Translations under genes and position numbers: made by a program
Shown here: positions 27,900 to 37,200 of the stretch, piece after piece
Numbering within the stretch: position 1 is the stretch's first letter
How the letters are laid out: every line of letters begins with the position of its first letter
Notes under the pieces: generated by a model
Told to the model about the DNA's origin: nothing
Seen by the model: the letters and a program-made list of their open reading frames with translations, nothing else
The model's database searches: none
NCBI GenBank assembly: GCA_030425425.1
Contig: JAUIAO010000005.1
Location: 62,001 to 126,000 of the forward strand
DNA: 64,000 bases
Source of the DNA: Bacteroidia bacterium
GTDB lineage: Bacteria; Bacteroidota; Bacteroidia; Cytophagales; Cyclobacteriaceae
Direction: 5' to 3'

Positions 27900-28578
27900 A
27901 GATTCTGTTCCATCCTCCCAACCACCTAAATCAACGGATTTAAGTGCAAAACAAGATATGGAAGTAAGCCTTATCTTGTCTTTCGTTGACAATCACGTTC
28001 CGGGGTTTGCAGGATATTATCGAACTCTAAAAGAATCTGATAAGGAAAACAGAATCAGCGATCTGCTTGTACATCACTTTGAATTGTGCAAAGACGAATC
28101 AGGAGGATTCTTTCCTTTTCGATTTAGCAAGAACCCAACACAAAAAGAATCAACAAAGGAAACTGACATTGGAATTTTTGTAAGAACAAGAGACAGAAAG
28201 CCGGTCCCAATTTTTGAATTTGAAGCCAAAAGGTTTTCTGAAACATCAAACAATAAAGAGTATGTTTCTGGAATCCGAGGAGGTATTGAACGCTTCAAAA
28301 GGAGCGACCATTCTTCACATCTGAAAGTTTGTGGAATGTTCGGATATGTTCAAAGCAGAACTTCTGCAGAATGGATATCAAATGTGAATAATTGGATTGA
28401 TGATCTATCTAAAAACAACACAGATAAAACCATAGACTGGACTGACGATGAAGAGAAGTTGACTACAATAGCCTCTCTAACTTCTGTAGAAAAGTTGTAT
28501 TCGTTAAATAAGCGAGAATCTTCGAAAGACAAGATTGCTCTATGGCACTACTTTGTTGATCTAATGAACAAAAATTGA
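27892..28578 (+). CDS. PD-(D/E)XK restriction endonuclease partner
   Basis: A 228-aa soluble protein starting at ATG 27892, 8 bp inside the methyltransferase gene, so translation is coupled. A PD-(D/E)XK-type nuclease site is visible: E52 in ENRISDLL, D92 in TDIGIF, and E111-A-K113 in IFEFEAKRF on the next strand. The family-level match is by motif only. Paired with the upstream methyltransferase, it most likely forms the cleavage half of a two-gene restriction-modification system. An upstream in-frame start at 27847 would only extend it into the methyltransferase gene. Confidence 0.75.
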   Translation: MLRDSVPSSQPPKSTDLSAKQDMEVSLILSFVDNHVPGFAGYYRTLKESDKENRISDLLVHHFELCKDESGGFFPFRFSKNPTQKESTKETDIGIFVRTRDRKPVPIFEFEAKRFSETSNNKEYVSGIRGGIERFKRSDHSSHLKVCGMFGYVQSRTSAEWISNVNNWIDDLSKNNTDKTIDWTDDEEKLTTIASLTSVEKLYSLNKRESSKDKIALWHYFVDLMNKN

Positions 28579-28920
28579 GATTTTGATTAATTAGCCAACC
28601 CAACGTCCATACACATTGCCAGGTCGCTCAATACCAACCCATAACCAAAACCTGCCAAAGAGTATGGCTGCTACCACCGCTGGGCCGAATGAACTAACGG
28701 GAACGCAGAAAACTGGGCGGAATAATTCACGAAAACCTAACAGATGCTAAAAATCCATAGGCTTACTGAGGTACTTGCAGAGGTTTGTGGAATAAGATAC
28801 TTTCCCGATATTTACAAATGTCCAGCCTACGGATTTTAGCTGGTCGTTGTGGCTCATCTCTACAAACCGGAAATCTTCTAAATTGCGCAACTTTTTTGTT
28901 CCATTATTAGTTAACTTTGA
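28579..28920. other. Intergenic region without a supported gene
   Basis: Holds no convincing coding sequence. Around 28610-28670 there is a CCATAC / GTATGG inverted pair inside a pyrimidine-rich stretch that might be another degraded cassette-type repeat. A 64-codon frame on the minus strand (28747-28941) has an ordinary-looking composition but no recognised family. Confidence 0.4.
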
Positions 28921-28923
28921 GGA

Positions 28924-29274
28924 ATCGAACAACAAAGACAACTTGTCTTCTTCAAAAACTACTTCAAGGACTTTTTCGAACCCCTAAGTGACAAACTGAA
29001 GGACAAGATTGATCAAGTGCTGTTCATGGTGCGAATTGCTGAACGGATACCGAAGAAGTTTTTCCAACATATGACTGGAACAGATGGCTTGTTCGAGATC
29101 CGGATAGAATATCAAAGTAACATTTATCGAATTTTTTGTTGCTTTGATGAAGGTAATCTGGTGGTTCTATTCAACGGATTTCAAAAGAAATCTCAAAAAA
29201 CTCCACAGAAGGAAATTGATAAAGCTTTGAGGATTAAGGATGAGTATTATGAACTAAAAAGAAGATCAAAATGA
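28924..29274 (+). pseudogene. HigB/RelE-type toxin gene with lost start codon
   Basis: The frame upstream of the first usable start reads (I)EQQRQLVFFKNYFKDFFEPLSDKLKDKIDQVL, which is the expected N terminus of this Bacteroidota RelE/HigB-type family (xxRxVVFYKxxFLxFY...). But the codon where the Met should be (28924-28926) is ATC, and an in-frame TGA lies just before it at 28918. The remainder (KKFFQHMTGTDGLFEIRIEYQSNIYRIFCCFDEGNLVVLFNGFQKKSQKTPQKEID) is intact. Initiation at GTG 29017 or ATG 29026 would delete the first helix. Probably inactive, or expressed only from a very rare start. The antitoxin follows with a 4-bp overlap. Confidence 0.65.
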
Positions 29275-29564
29275 ATGAATATTTAACAACATTTGATGAC
29301 CACCTAGACGGTCGGTATGGACAGATAGGAACAGCCGAACGAGCGAACTTTGAGATTAAGGCTAAGGCATTTGCTATTGGTGAAATCATTCGTGACGCTC
29401 GCAAGGAAGCACGTATGACCCAGGAACAACTAGCCGAACGAACTGGAACGAAGAAAAGCTTCATTTCGAGGATTGAGAATGGCCGCAGTGATATCCAACT
29501 TTCAACACTCTACAAACTGCTGGAAATTGGCCTTGGCAAACGAGTGAACTTGACAATCGGGTAA
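29271..29564 (+). CDS. HigA-type antitoxin, XRE-family HTH
   Basis: A 97-aa protein with an N-terminal toxin-binding part and a C-terminal helix-turn-helix (about residues 35-90: IGEIIRDARKEARMTQEQLAERTGTKKSFISRIENGRSDIQLSTLYKLLE). It overlaps the toxin frame by 4 bp, the normal toxin-first order for HigBA. It appears undamaged although its toxin has no normal start codon. Confidence 0.9.
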   Translation: MNEYLTTFDDHLDGRYGQIGTAERANFEIKAKAFAIGEIIRDARKEARMTQEQLAERTGTKKSFISRIENGRSDIQLSTLYKLLEIGLGKRVNLTIG

Positions 29565-29810
29565 AAACGAGCCACAACAAGCGCCAGCTACTATGCGCTT
29601 TGGTAGATTTTGGCAGACTTCATCGGCAAGGTGGCCGCTCACTGCCCATTCTGATGCGTTTGGGCTTTTGGTCAGGTCGGTGCTTCTGGTCGATCTCTTT
29701 CGCAACGCAGTTCTTCGTGGATACTGTTGTGGTGGTTGGGCAGATTTGTTACATTAGTGTGATCTAGTAGCGGCAGACATACGCCGTATATCTAGACGTT
29801 ATCTGTAAGT

Positions 29811-30446
29811 ATGCGAACCTCAATCATAGCTTTACTCATTTTAACCTCATGGTCGTGTAGTTCACAACCCAAAAAGGCTAGTATTCCTACTTATAATGAT
29901 GGCGATACAACTTTATGGTACGGCTGGAAGACAGAACTTATTTACGAACTTAAACTCGATGACCTGCTTAACACAGATGGATTTAGATTTCGACTCTGGA
30001 CTGACAATCAGGTAATTGATCTCTCTCAGAACGGTGGAAAAGTTGTGACCTTCGAACGCGAATACGACGAAAAGAATTATCAAAAGAAAGGTAAACTCCA
30101 TTCTGAAACAGCCAAAATAGTGGAGCCAATATTGTCACAATTTCAAGAACTAATTAAGTCATCAAAAATCCTCGAACTACCTTCAGAAGAAGATATTGAA
30201 GGATGGGCACAAGGATTTGACGGAATAACTTACACAATCGAGTATTCCACAACATCTGAGTATCACTTTAGAACTTACTGGACACCTGATATTCAGCCAG
30301 AACTTCCAGAAGCAGTTTTGGTCAAAAATTTCGTTCAACAAACCCAAAAGCAACTGAATCTCAAGATGCTTTATGATCAATTCTTCGCCAAATTACCAAA
30401 GGGCTGCTACAACAACGGAGACATAATCATGACATGCAAAGAATAA
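29811..30446 (+). CDS. Lipoprotein of unknown function, 211 aa
   Basis: Exported lipoprotein: leader TSIIALLILTSWSC with cysteine at about residue 16 followed by SSQ. The mature sequence contains many aromatic and acidic residues (TTLWYGWKTELIYELKLDD, FDGITYTIEYSTTSEYHFRTYW) and two cysteines at the end (KGCYNNGDIIMTC) that may pair. No family is recognised. It stands alone between the toxin-antitoxin remnant and the PUL. The 29565-29810 gap before it holds a CGCCGTATATCTAGACGTTATCTG stretch (split: 29782-29805) reminiscent of a cassette-repeat end. Confidence 0.6.
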   Translation: MRTSIIALLILTSWSCSSQPKKASIPTYNDGDTTLWYGWKTELIYELKLDDLLNTDGFRFRLWTDNQVIDLSQNGGKVVTFEREYDEKNYQKKGKLHSETAKIVEPILSQFQELIKSSKILELPSEEDIEGWAQGFDGITYTIEYSTTSEYHFRTYWTPDIQPELPEAVLVKNFVQQTQKQLNLKMLYDQFFAKLPKGCYNNGDIIMTCKE

Positions 30447-30656
30447 ACTACCGCCAACAAACACTTCCATGAATAATATATTGGGGGAGAGATGAGGTTC
30501 AATTTAACAAAAACCCACCATTCTTTCTTTTTTCGAGCTTCTTTTCTTCAGCTTCTTTTTAAACCGAAAGATGGTTTCAGGCAAGGTGAGCTTTCCCCAA
30601 GTTATGTTACCCAAATACCTTAATCTATCATAAGTTTTGACGAATAATCGATGACG

Positions 30657-30703
30657 AAAAAAGCAGAGAAAACAAAGGCCCTGAAAGTCTCCGTTTTCTC
30701 TGC
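30657..30703 (-). terminator. Terminator for the minus-strand GH10 gene
   Basis: On the minus strand GCAGAGAAAAC and GTTTTCTCTGC form a perfect 11-bp stem with a 19-nt loop followed by TTTTTT, 51 bp past the GH10 stop codon. The 30447-30753 gap holds nothing else that I can identify. Confidence 0.8.
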
Positions 30704-30753
30704 TCTATCTGTGGTTCGATTTTATTACCCCAAGGTATGTGGCTCACATACCC

Positions 30754-32580
30754 TTATTCTACTACCACTTTTCCTTCCAGAATTACATTATCAGCCTGAA
30801 TGCGAAGTACATAAATTCCTGTGCTGAGCGTAGGAGTGATGGCAATCTCCGAAACACTGAAATAATCCTGATTAAAAACCACGGAACCGTCTATCGCTAC
30901 CAGTTGTATCCTCACCTGGTTATAGGTGTTGTCCAGTTGAATATTAAGTTGGTTGTCCGTAAGTGGTATTGGAATAAGCCCCACGCTTGTAATGACCGGC
31001 GGATCTACTTCTATATGCACATCATTCAGCGCAATCTGATGACTGAGATCATCACCAAGTTGCAATTCCTCCACATAATCGTTTCCATCATAAGAAACAG
31101 TCACTTCATACGCTCCTTTGAAGGCATTGAAATTGGCTAGGCCAGCTGAGCTTGTGAGCAGTTCTTCATTAGTTCTGTATTTGATTTGAAACAGGTAAAA
31201 CCACACCAATCCATTGAGCTTTACTGTTCCATCATAATAGGTGAGCGATTTGTCATCTGTTGCTTCCATAAATGTCCAGTTGAAAAGTCCCGTGGTAAGC
31301 GGGTGACTCAGGTAAGCGAGTAGTGTTTCCTCAGTGATTTTGGCTCGCTCTGTTTCATTATAGTCATAAGGCAAGCGGGTATCCTCCGGGTCATCTACTA
31401 CCTCGAATTCTGTACCCACCATTTCCAGTCCGAATTCATTACCAAAATCCACCAGCCTGTTGTAGGTAGTTTCTCCGTTTGGTATGCCCCATTTGTATCT
31501 ATTCTGAAAACCAATCTTGTCCACACGACCACCATCATCAATGATGCGCTGGATATTGGCGAAATAATCTGTTTTCCGATCTTCATATTGCATCCAGTTT
31601 GGGGTAGTGGGCAGGTCTTCCGGAGCACTGACGATGGTGTAGTCATTGATCACGAGTTTACAATCTGGATTGACCATATTGTTTTCCGCAATATTAAACC
31701 ACTTGGCCATCTGGTCATATCCCAGTATTTCCATGAGCAGGTAGCTGCTGAGTGTTTCATTGATTACATCCCATTCACCTACATTCCACAGTCCCGCCCA
31801 TTGAGCGATTTCTGCATCTACTACGGCTTTCAGCGCATCTTTATCCGCTTGTGTTCGCGCACTTGCTTTGTAGGTGAGTACCGCCTGCTCCACGTCATAG
31901 CTCACTATGTTTTCGTATCCAGACATTCCGGCAAGTGAAGAGTTCCCTCCATTCGACAGATGTCGGCCATAGGTTTCATTGATCACACTACCCTCTGCGT
32001 CCATTTCCGGGATTCCCTTGCTTCCCGGCCAGATTAAAAGGTGCCCTCTTAGATAGAGATTGTTTTGTGCAGTCCAATCCACAAATGCTGGCAAGTACTC
32101 ATGAAGTCCTGTGAGTTTAGGCTTGAAATTGTTTCCTGCTCCAATGGCGTTTGACAATCCTAAAACAAGTTTCTTCCAATCTTCGGAGGTGGAACCTGCG
32201 TCTGACAGATAGTTTTTGCCATCTACCAGGTCTTCGGCTCTTACCACCACACCATAATGAAAATTCGGGTTGGTTAGCCGAACGTTCACTGTAGCATCTG
32301 GGATTGGTGTGCCAGAGTCGTCAACTATGGTAATTTCAAGGTTTGCTTTTCTATATTGTGCGATTCGATTTTCTGCATCTATTCTCCACTGAGGATTCTC
32401 AGAAGGCTTCACGATTTCGGCGATTTGGGATTTTTCAGATTCAGTAAGGGTGATTCCAAGGATCTCCTGATATAGCTGTGCCTCTGCATCTGTGAGAGTA
32501 GTCTGCGCTATGCTCGACAAGCTGATGATAAGTAATAGAATCGGAGAAATGAAATAGTGTTTGGTCATCTTAGTCTTCAA
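30754..32580 (-). CDS. GH10 endo-xylanase-type glycoside hydrolase with T9SS C-terminal domain
   Basis: A 608-aa secreted enzyme. Signal peptide at about 8-26 (YFISPILLLIISLSSIAQ); a small beta domain (80-115, LEITIVDDSGTPIPDATVNVRL); a GH10 barrel from about 115 to 470 with acid/base E275 in EWDVINETLS and nucleophile E391 in MVGTEFEVVD. The substrate loop reads LRGHLLIWPGSKG, so the usual WHxQ His is replaced. The C-terminal 78 residues are a type IX secretion sorting domain, ending LRIQADNVILEGKVVVE, nearly identical to the tail of the sulfatase at 53966. Expected at the cell surface. Its promoter carries the 21-bp direct repeat. Confidence 0.9.
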   Translation of the reverse strand: MKTKMTKHYFISPILLLIISLSSIAQTTLTDAEAQLYQEILGITLTESEKSQIAEIVKPSENPQWRIDAENRIAQYRKANLEITIVDDSGTPIPDATVNVRLTNPNFHYGVVVRAEDLVDGKNYLSDAGSTSEDWKKLVLGLSNAIGAGNNFKPKLTGLHEYLPAFVDWTAQNNLYLRGHLLIWPGSKGIPEMDAEGSVINETYGRHLSNGGNSSLAGMSGYENIVSYDVEQAVLTYKASARTQADKDALKAVVDAEIAQWAGLWNVGEWDVINETLSSYLLMEILGYDQMAKWFNIAENNMVNPDCKLVINDYTIVSAPEDLPTTPNWMQYEDRKTDYFANIQRIIDDGGRVDKIGFQNRYKWGIPNGETTYNRLVDFGNEFGLEMVGTEFEVVDDPEDTRLPYDYNETERAKITEETLLAYLSHPLTTGLFNWTFMEATDDKSLTYYDGTVKLNGLVWFYLFQIKYRTNEELLTSSAGLANFNAFKGAYEVTVSYDGNDYVEELQLGDDLSHQIALNDVHIEVDPPVITSVGLIPIPLTDNQLNIQLDNTYNQVRIQLVAIDGSVVFNQDYFSVSEIAITPTLSTGIYVLRIQADNVILEGKVVVE

Positions 32581-32595
32581 TAGTTAGTTACACGG

Positions 32596-32653
32596 CTAAG
32601 TAAGATATCGGACGGGAGAGCGAGGTTTAAAAACTGTTAGATGAGGTTTGAAA
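32596..32653 (-). promoter_or_regulatory. Promoter of GH10 gene with 21-bp-spaced direct repeat (site 1)
   Basis: On the minus strand TTTCAAACC (32645-32653) and TTTTAAACC (32624-32632) have their CC steps exactly 21 bp apart, about 45-75 bp before the ATG. A TACTTAG word (32596-32602) downstream may act as the -7 element; the same word follows the susC site. Members of the same motif family are at 34204, 53888, 59671 and 59837. The rest of the 32581-32972 gap is featureless. Confidence 0.7.
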
Positions 32654-32972
32654 TTACTGATGTCCGAGAAAAATAAACTTGTCAGCTTTTCCATTTATCA
32701 TGCAGGAGGGTTGGGGAGGAAAATTTGGAGCGGTGGGGGAGGCCTAGGGTAAAGGCTTTAAAATTTTCTTGATTTTTTTGTTACTTTTTTCATCAAGGAA
32801 AAAAGTAAGGAGAAAGCCGATCAATGATTGTCTGCGTGCTTTGCAGGGGGAGTTTTTGAGAAATGAAAAAAAATGCGCTCCTATGTACCACAAATGATGT
32901 TTTTTATGGAATTCAATTTTTAGTCGGATGACAGTGGTTTGAAATATTCGATCTTTATTGATTTATTAGAAT

Positions 32973-33278
32973 ATGGAAAAGTTACCTAATATACATCCCG
33001 GTGAAGTACTCTCTGAAGAGTTCTTAAAACCTATGGGAATTTCAGCGTATCGTCTGGCTAATGATCTTCATATTCCTCAAACACGAATAAGCGAAATCAT
33101 TAAAAAGAAGCGCCGAATTACGGCAGATACAGCACTCAGATTGAGCAAGTATTTTGGTATGTCTCCCAAGTTTTGGCTTGGATTGCAAGATGATTATGAT
33201 CTGGAAGAAGAACTAACAGGTAAGTCAGATGAGTTTGCTTCTATCAGAAGTAAAACTGTTGATCCTGAATTCATGTGA
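32973..33278 (+). CDS. Orphan HigA-family antitoxin (XRE HTH)
   Basis: A 101-aa protein of the HigA/VapI antidote family: IHPGEVLSEEFLKPMGISAYRLANDLHIPQTRISEIIKKKRRITADTALRLSKYFGMSPKFWLGLQDDYDLEE is the full family signature with its HTH. Such genes normally follow a higB toxin. The 392 bp upstream contain no toxin frame, and none follows, so it is an orphan. It might be an independent repressor or the remnant of a lost module. Confidence 0.9.
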   Translation: MEKLPNIHPGEVLSEEFLKPMGISAYRLANDLHIPQTRISEIIKKKRRITADTALRLSKYFGMSPKFWLGLQDDYDLEEELTGKSDEFASIRSKTVDPEFM

Positions 33279-33360
33279 TTGCTGAATTCTGAGTGGTTTT
33301 TAAGGACTCCTAATCTTCAAAGACACAAAATGATGTCCAATAATTACTTATCTTTAAATA

Positions 33361-33597
33361 ATGAATACAGTTGATGAGAAGATATTAGATAATTATTTCG
33401 GCCTTTTGAATCACTTAAATCCAACATTAAAGATGGAATTAATAGATCGATTGAAAGAGTCCGTGAAATCAGAGAATCCATCAAAATCCACAATAAAATT
33501 GGCTTTTGGAGCATGGCATTCTGACGAATCTGCGGAGGAACTAATCAATTCAATTCGAATAAGTAGAAGAATCAACAGAGATATAGAGAACTTTTGA
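33361..33597 (+). CDS. VapB-like antitoxin, 78 aa
   Basis: A small acidic/basic helical protein (NTVDEKILDNYFGLLNHLNPTLKMELIDRLKESVK...FGAWHSDESAEELINSIRISRRINRDIENF). The C-terminal FGAWxxDESAEELIxxIRxSR block is typical of antitoxins paired with Bacteroidota VapC toxins; it would wrap the PIN domain. Its TGA stop overlaps the TTG start of the vapC pseudogene by 4 bp (TTGA). Appears intact. Confidence 0.8.
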   Translation: MNTVDEKILDNYFGLLNHLNPTLKMELIDRLKESVKSENPSKSTIKLAFGAWHSDESAEELINSIRISRRINRDIENF

Positions 33598-33992
33598 AAT
33601 ATCTGCTTGATACCAATATTTGAATTTACTACATGAAGGGAATGTTTGCTCTCTCTGGCAAATTTGATGCTATTGATCCTGACACATTATTCATTTCGGA
33701 GATAACATTAGCAGAATTAAAATATGGCGTAGCTCAAAGTGCTAATCCAATAAAGAACCGAGCTGTATTGATTAATTTTTTATCTGGAGTCCAGATTCTT
33801 CCAATTTTTGATGCTTTGGATATTTATGCAAATGAGAAGGCTCGTTTAAAGAAAGAGGGGAGAATTGTTGATGATTTTGATTTATTAATTGGTGCATCTG
33901 CGGTTGCGAATGAGCTGATACTTGTTACAAATAACACCAAGCACTTTGAAAGGTTGGACGGTATAACGATTGAGAATTGGACTGTTAATTGA
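33594..33992 (+). pseudogene. vapC: VapC PIN-domain toxin interrupted by an in-frame TGA
   Basis: Read from TTG 33594, the frame gives MKYLLDTNI, then TGA (33621-33623), then IYYMKGMFAL and the rest of a complete PIN domain (FISEITLAELKYGVAQS, IVDDFDLLIGASAVANELILVTNNTKHFERLDGITIENW). Homologues have MKYLLDTNICIYxxKG, so the stop replaces a Cys codon by one base change (TGC or TGT to TGA). The catalytic Asp of LLDTN lies before the stop. Restart at ATG 33633 would give a 119-aa protein lacking that Asp, hence inactive. Possible sequencing error should be excluded. Confidence 0.8.
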
Positions 33993-34203
33993 TTACCTCA
34001 CCTTACATAGCTTTATTTTTCCTCACTCCTCATTTCACCCTCTACTTTATCAACCCAATTCCTCAATAACCTAATTCCCTAAAAACCCAATACCCAAATT
34101 CCCACTAAAACAAGGTTTGTTTTCTGTTAACAGTGCTAATAATCTAATTCTTATTGGAAGGAAAAAACTGCCTTTAAAGTATATTAAAGCTTGTTTGCTC
34201 ATA

Positions 34204-34250
34204 TTCAAACCCTAAAAAACAGGATTTCAACCCGATTTCTTCTTACTTAG
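34204..34250 (+). promoter_or_regulatory. susC promoter with 21-bp-spaced direct repeat (site 2)
   Basis: TTCAAACC (34204-34211) and TTTCAACC (34225-34232) have their AACC parts 21 bp apart; between them is CTAAAAAACAGG, shared with site 3 and site 5. A TACTTAG word follows at 34244-34250, like site 1. It lies 47-93 bp before the susC ATG. The remaining 33993-34203 sequence has no gene; it includes a pyrimidine-rich, CCTCA-rich stretch at 34000-34110. Confidence 0.75.
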
Positions 34251-34296
34251 ATGAACTTCGGAGCTGAAGACAAGTCAAACCTTTTTTCAAAATCAA

Positions 34297-37200
34297 ATGA
34301 TGAAGAAGTATATCATATTAAGTTATCTAATGATTGTGTCGGCTATGGGTTGGGCACAACACAGTGTATCTGGGATAGTAAAAGACGCAGAAGGTGTCAG
34401 TATACCAGGTGCTACAGTTATGGAATCTGGTACTTCTAATGGTACAGTTACTGATATAGATGGAAAGTATTCTTTAAAAGTAGCCAATAAAGATGCGCTG
34501 CTCTCTATCTCTTTTATCGGGTTCATTACAGCAGAAGTATCTGTCAATGGACAGAGCAAGATTAATATCATACTGGAGCAAGATGTGAAGGAACTGGAAG
34601 AAGTAGTTGTGGTAGGATACGGATCAGTGCGTAAGAGTGATCTGACTGGTGCCGTAGCGAGTATAAAAGTGGAAGAAAATGTAGCTCGCCAGTCTTCTAC
34701 TATAGACCAGTTGCTGCAAGGGAGAGCCGCAGGTGTGCAGGTGACAGGTGGGGGTCAGCCGGGAGCTGGAGTGAGTGTGCGAATCAGAGGGACGAATAGT
34801 TTGAGAGGCAATAACGAACCTCTATATGTGGTGGATGGAATTATTATTTCATCTGCTGGTGAAGATGCTGCGTCGGCTAGTTCTGATGGAAATGCCATGC
34901 AAGTCAATCAAAATGGTCTGAATGGAATCAACCCCAGGGATATCGAAAGTATAGAAGTACTGAAGGATGCCTCAGCTACGGCAATCTATGGCTCACGAGG
35001 AGCGAATGGAGTCATATTGATCACCACTAAAAAAGGATCTAAAGGCAGTGCCAAGGTCAATGGTTATGTGACCACATCAGTGACGAGCGTGCGTAAGAAG
35101 ATTGATGTTCTCAATGGGGTAGATTATGCACAATATCAAAATGAGTCAAATATTATCAATGGTGACAATGTGACTTATCATATAGATGGTGACGAGGTTT
35201 TCCCAATTAACTATGGTACGTATGGTGCGAGTGTCGCAGACACTGCCGTTCAGCAAGTCAACTGGCAGGATGATTTGCTTCAGCAGGCCACTGATTTGAA
35301 TGCCGGTATTTCTATCTCCGGTGGGTCGGATCGTGGTTCATACTATATATCTGGTGGATATAATAAGCAAGGAGGAATAGTAGAGAGTTCTATTTATCAG
35401 ACTGCAGACCTGAGAATCAACCTCACACAGAATGTTGCAGAGAAATTGAAGGTAGATGCCAGGTTCAATGCATTTTATGGAGAAGGAAATTTTGCTCAAG
35501 ATGGAGACAGAGCTGGGGGATCTAATAGAAGTTTTGTCAACAATATCATTCTCACCAGACCTCTTTACTATGGAGATTTCGAGCAATATGTGATTGACAA
35601 TGAAATATCCAGTCCCTATTCTTTCGTCAATGATTTTGAAGATGCCACTAAGGAGTCACGTTTTGTGGGCCGTCTTGGTCTTACTTATGATCTGCCAATC
35701 AAGGGGTTAAAATATGAAATCAACGCCGGTGGAAATATTCGATTAAAAGAGCGAAACAGATGGTATGGTGTTACCACCTGGCAAGGAGGTACAGCCAATG
35801 GATCACTATCATTGTCTGATCTGGAAGCTAAGTCTTACCAGATCAACAACTTACTCAGATACTCAAAAAATGGTAAAACTCATCGAATTCAGGTCGTTTT
35901 AGGTAATACCATAGATGGTCGTGATGTGGCGAATTCCATATATGAAGTTCAGGATTTTGTGACTAAGTCATTTACGGTAGATCAACCATTCTTTGGGCAG
36001 AACGTTACGCGTCCCCTCGAAATCAGATATTCGCCAACAAACATTATTTCCTATTTGGGTAGGGTGAATTACACTTTCAAAAACAAATACGTACTCACAA
36101 GTTCATTTAGATACGATGGTGTATCTAAGTTCAAAGGAGATAATAAATGGAGCTTCTTTCCATCTTTTGCTCTGGCATGGAATGCAGCAGAAGAGTCCTT
36201 TGTTCAGGGTTTGAATCTGTTCGACGAGCTGAAGGTAAGAACGGGCTGGGGCCAGATCGGTAACCACGGTATACAGCCATTCCAGACTTTGGCTAATTAC
36301 GGCGGAGAACTCTACGCTACACTGGGTAATGGTACCACAGTAGCATTCGTGCCGCTCAACATTCCCAACCAATCTTTAATTTGGGAAACCACAGAACAGC
36401 TCAATGCCGGAATTGATTTTGGAGTTTGGGACAATAGAATCACAGGTACTGCGGATTATTACATCAAAACAACCAAAGACCTGCTACAGTATGCAGCGAT
36501 TGGCCCGTCAAATGGTTTCGAGACCATTAGCTCAAACAGGGGTGAAATTCAAAACTCAGGACTGGAGTTCTTGATCAATGGCGTACTAATAGATAAAGGA
36601 GATTTAGGGTTGAATATTGGTGGTAATATCGCTTTCAATAGGAATAAAATCCAATCGCTGGGAATCCCGGAGAGCAACATTTATATCAACGGAGTAGAGG
36701 AGCAAAGATCATTTTACTACGGCGACAATGTTTCTACAGGTACTTACTTCAAATCTCCGGCCAATGTGTTCATGGAAGGCGAACCTGTGGGATTATTCGT
36801 AGGGTATGAAACGGACGGCATTTATCAATCAACAGATGAAATCACGGTGGATGGTGCCCAACCTGGAGATATTAAAATTATCGATCAAAATGGCGACAAT
36901 GTCATTGACACAAATGATCGCACTATCATTGGTGATCCAAACCCGGATTTCGTTTATGGAATCAACCTATCTGCCCGATACAAAAGATTCTCTTTGAATA
37001 TCCTGATTAACGGAGTACAAGGGAATGAAATAGCAAACGGAACATTTGTGCGCCTGGGTACAGCAGATGCGAACCAAACCAATATCATCCCGGCGGCATA
37101 TCACGGAGCATGGAGACCAGAGCGGGAGACCAATCTTTATCCAAGAATTGGGTACACGGGCGAAAACAGTGCTTCGGCGGTCACCGATAGGATTATTGAA

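Noticed and set aside
28747-28941. A 64-codon minus-strand frame upstream of the HigB-like toxin
   Set aside because: No recognisable family, partly overlaps the toxin's original 5' end, and lacks a partner; kept only as a comment.
33621-33623. The TGA in vapC as a selenocysteine or recoded codon
   Set aside because: The aligned residue is an ordinary Cys in a PIN toxin, no selenocysteine insertion element was seen, and other genes here use TGA as stop.
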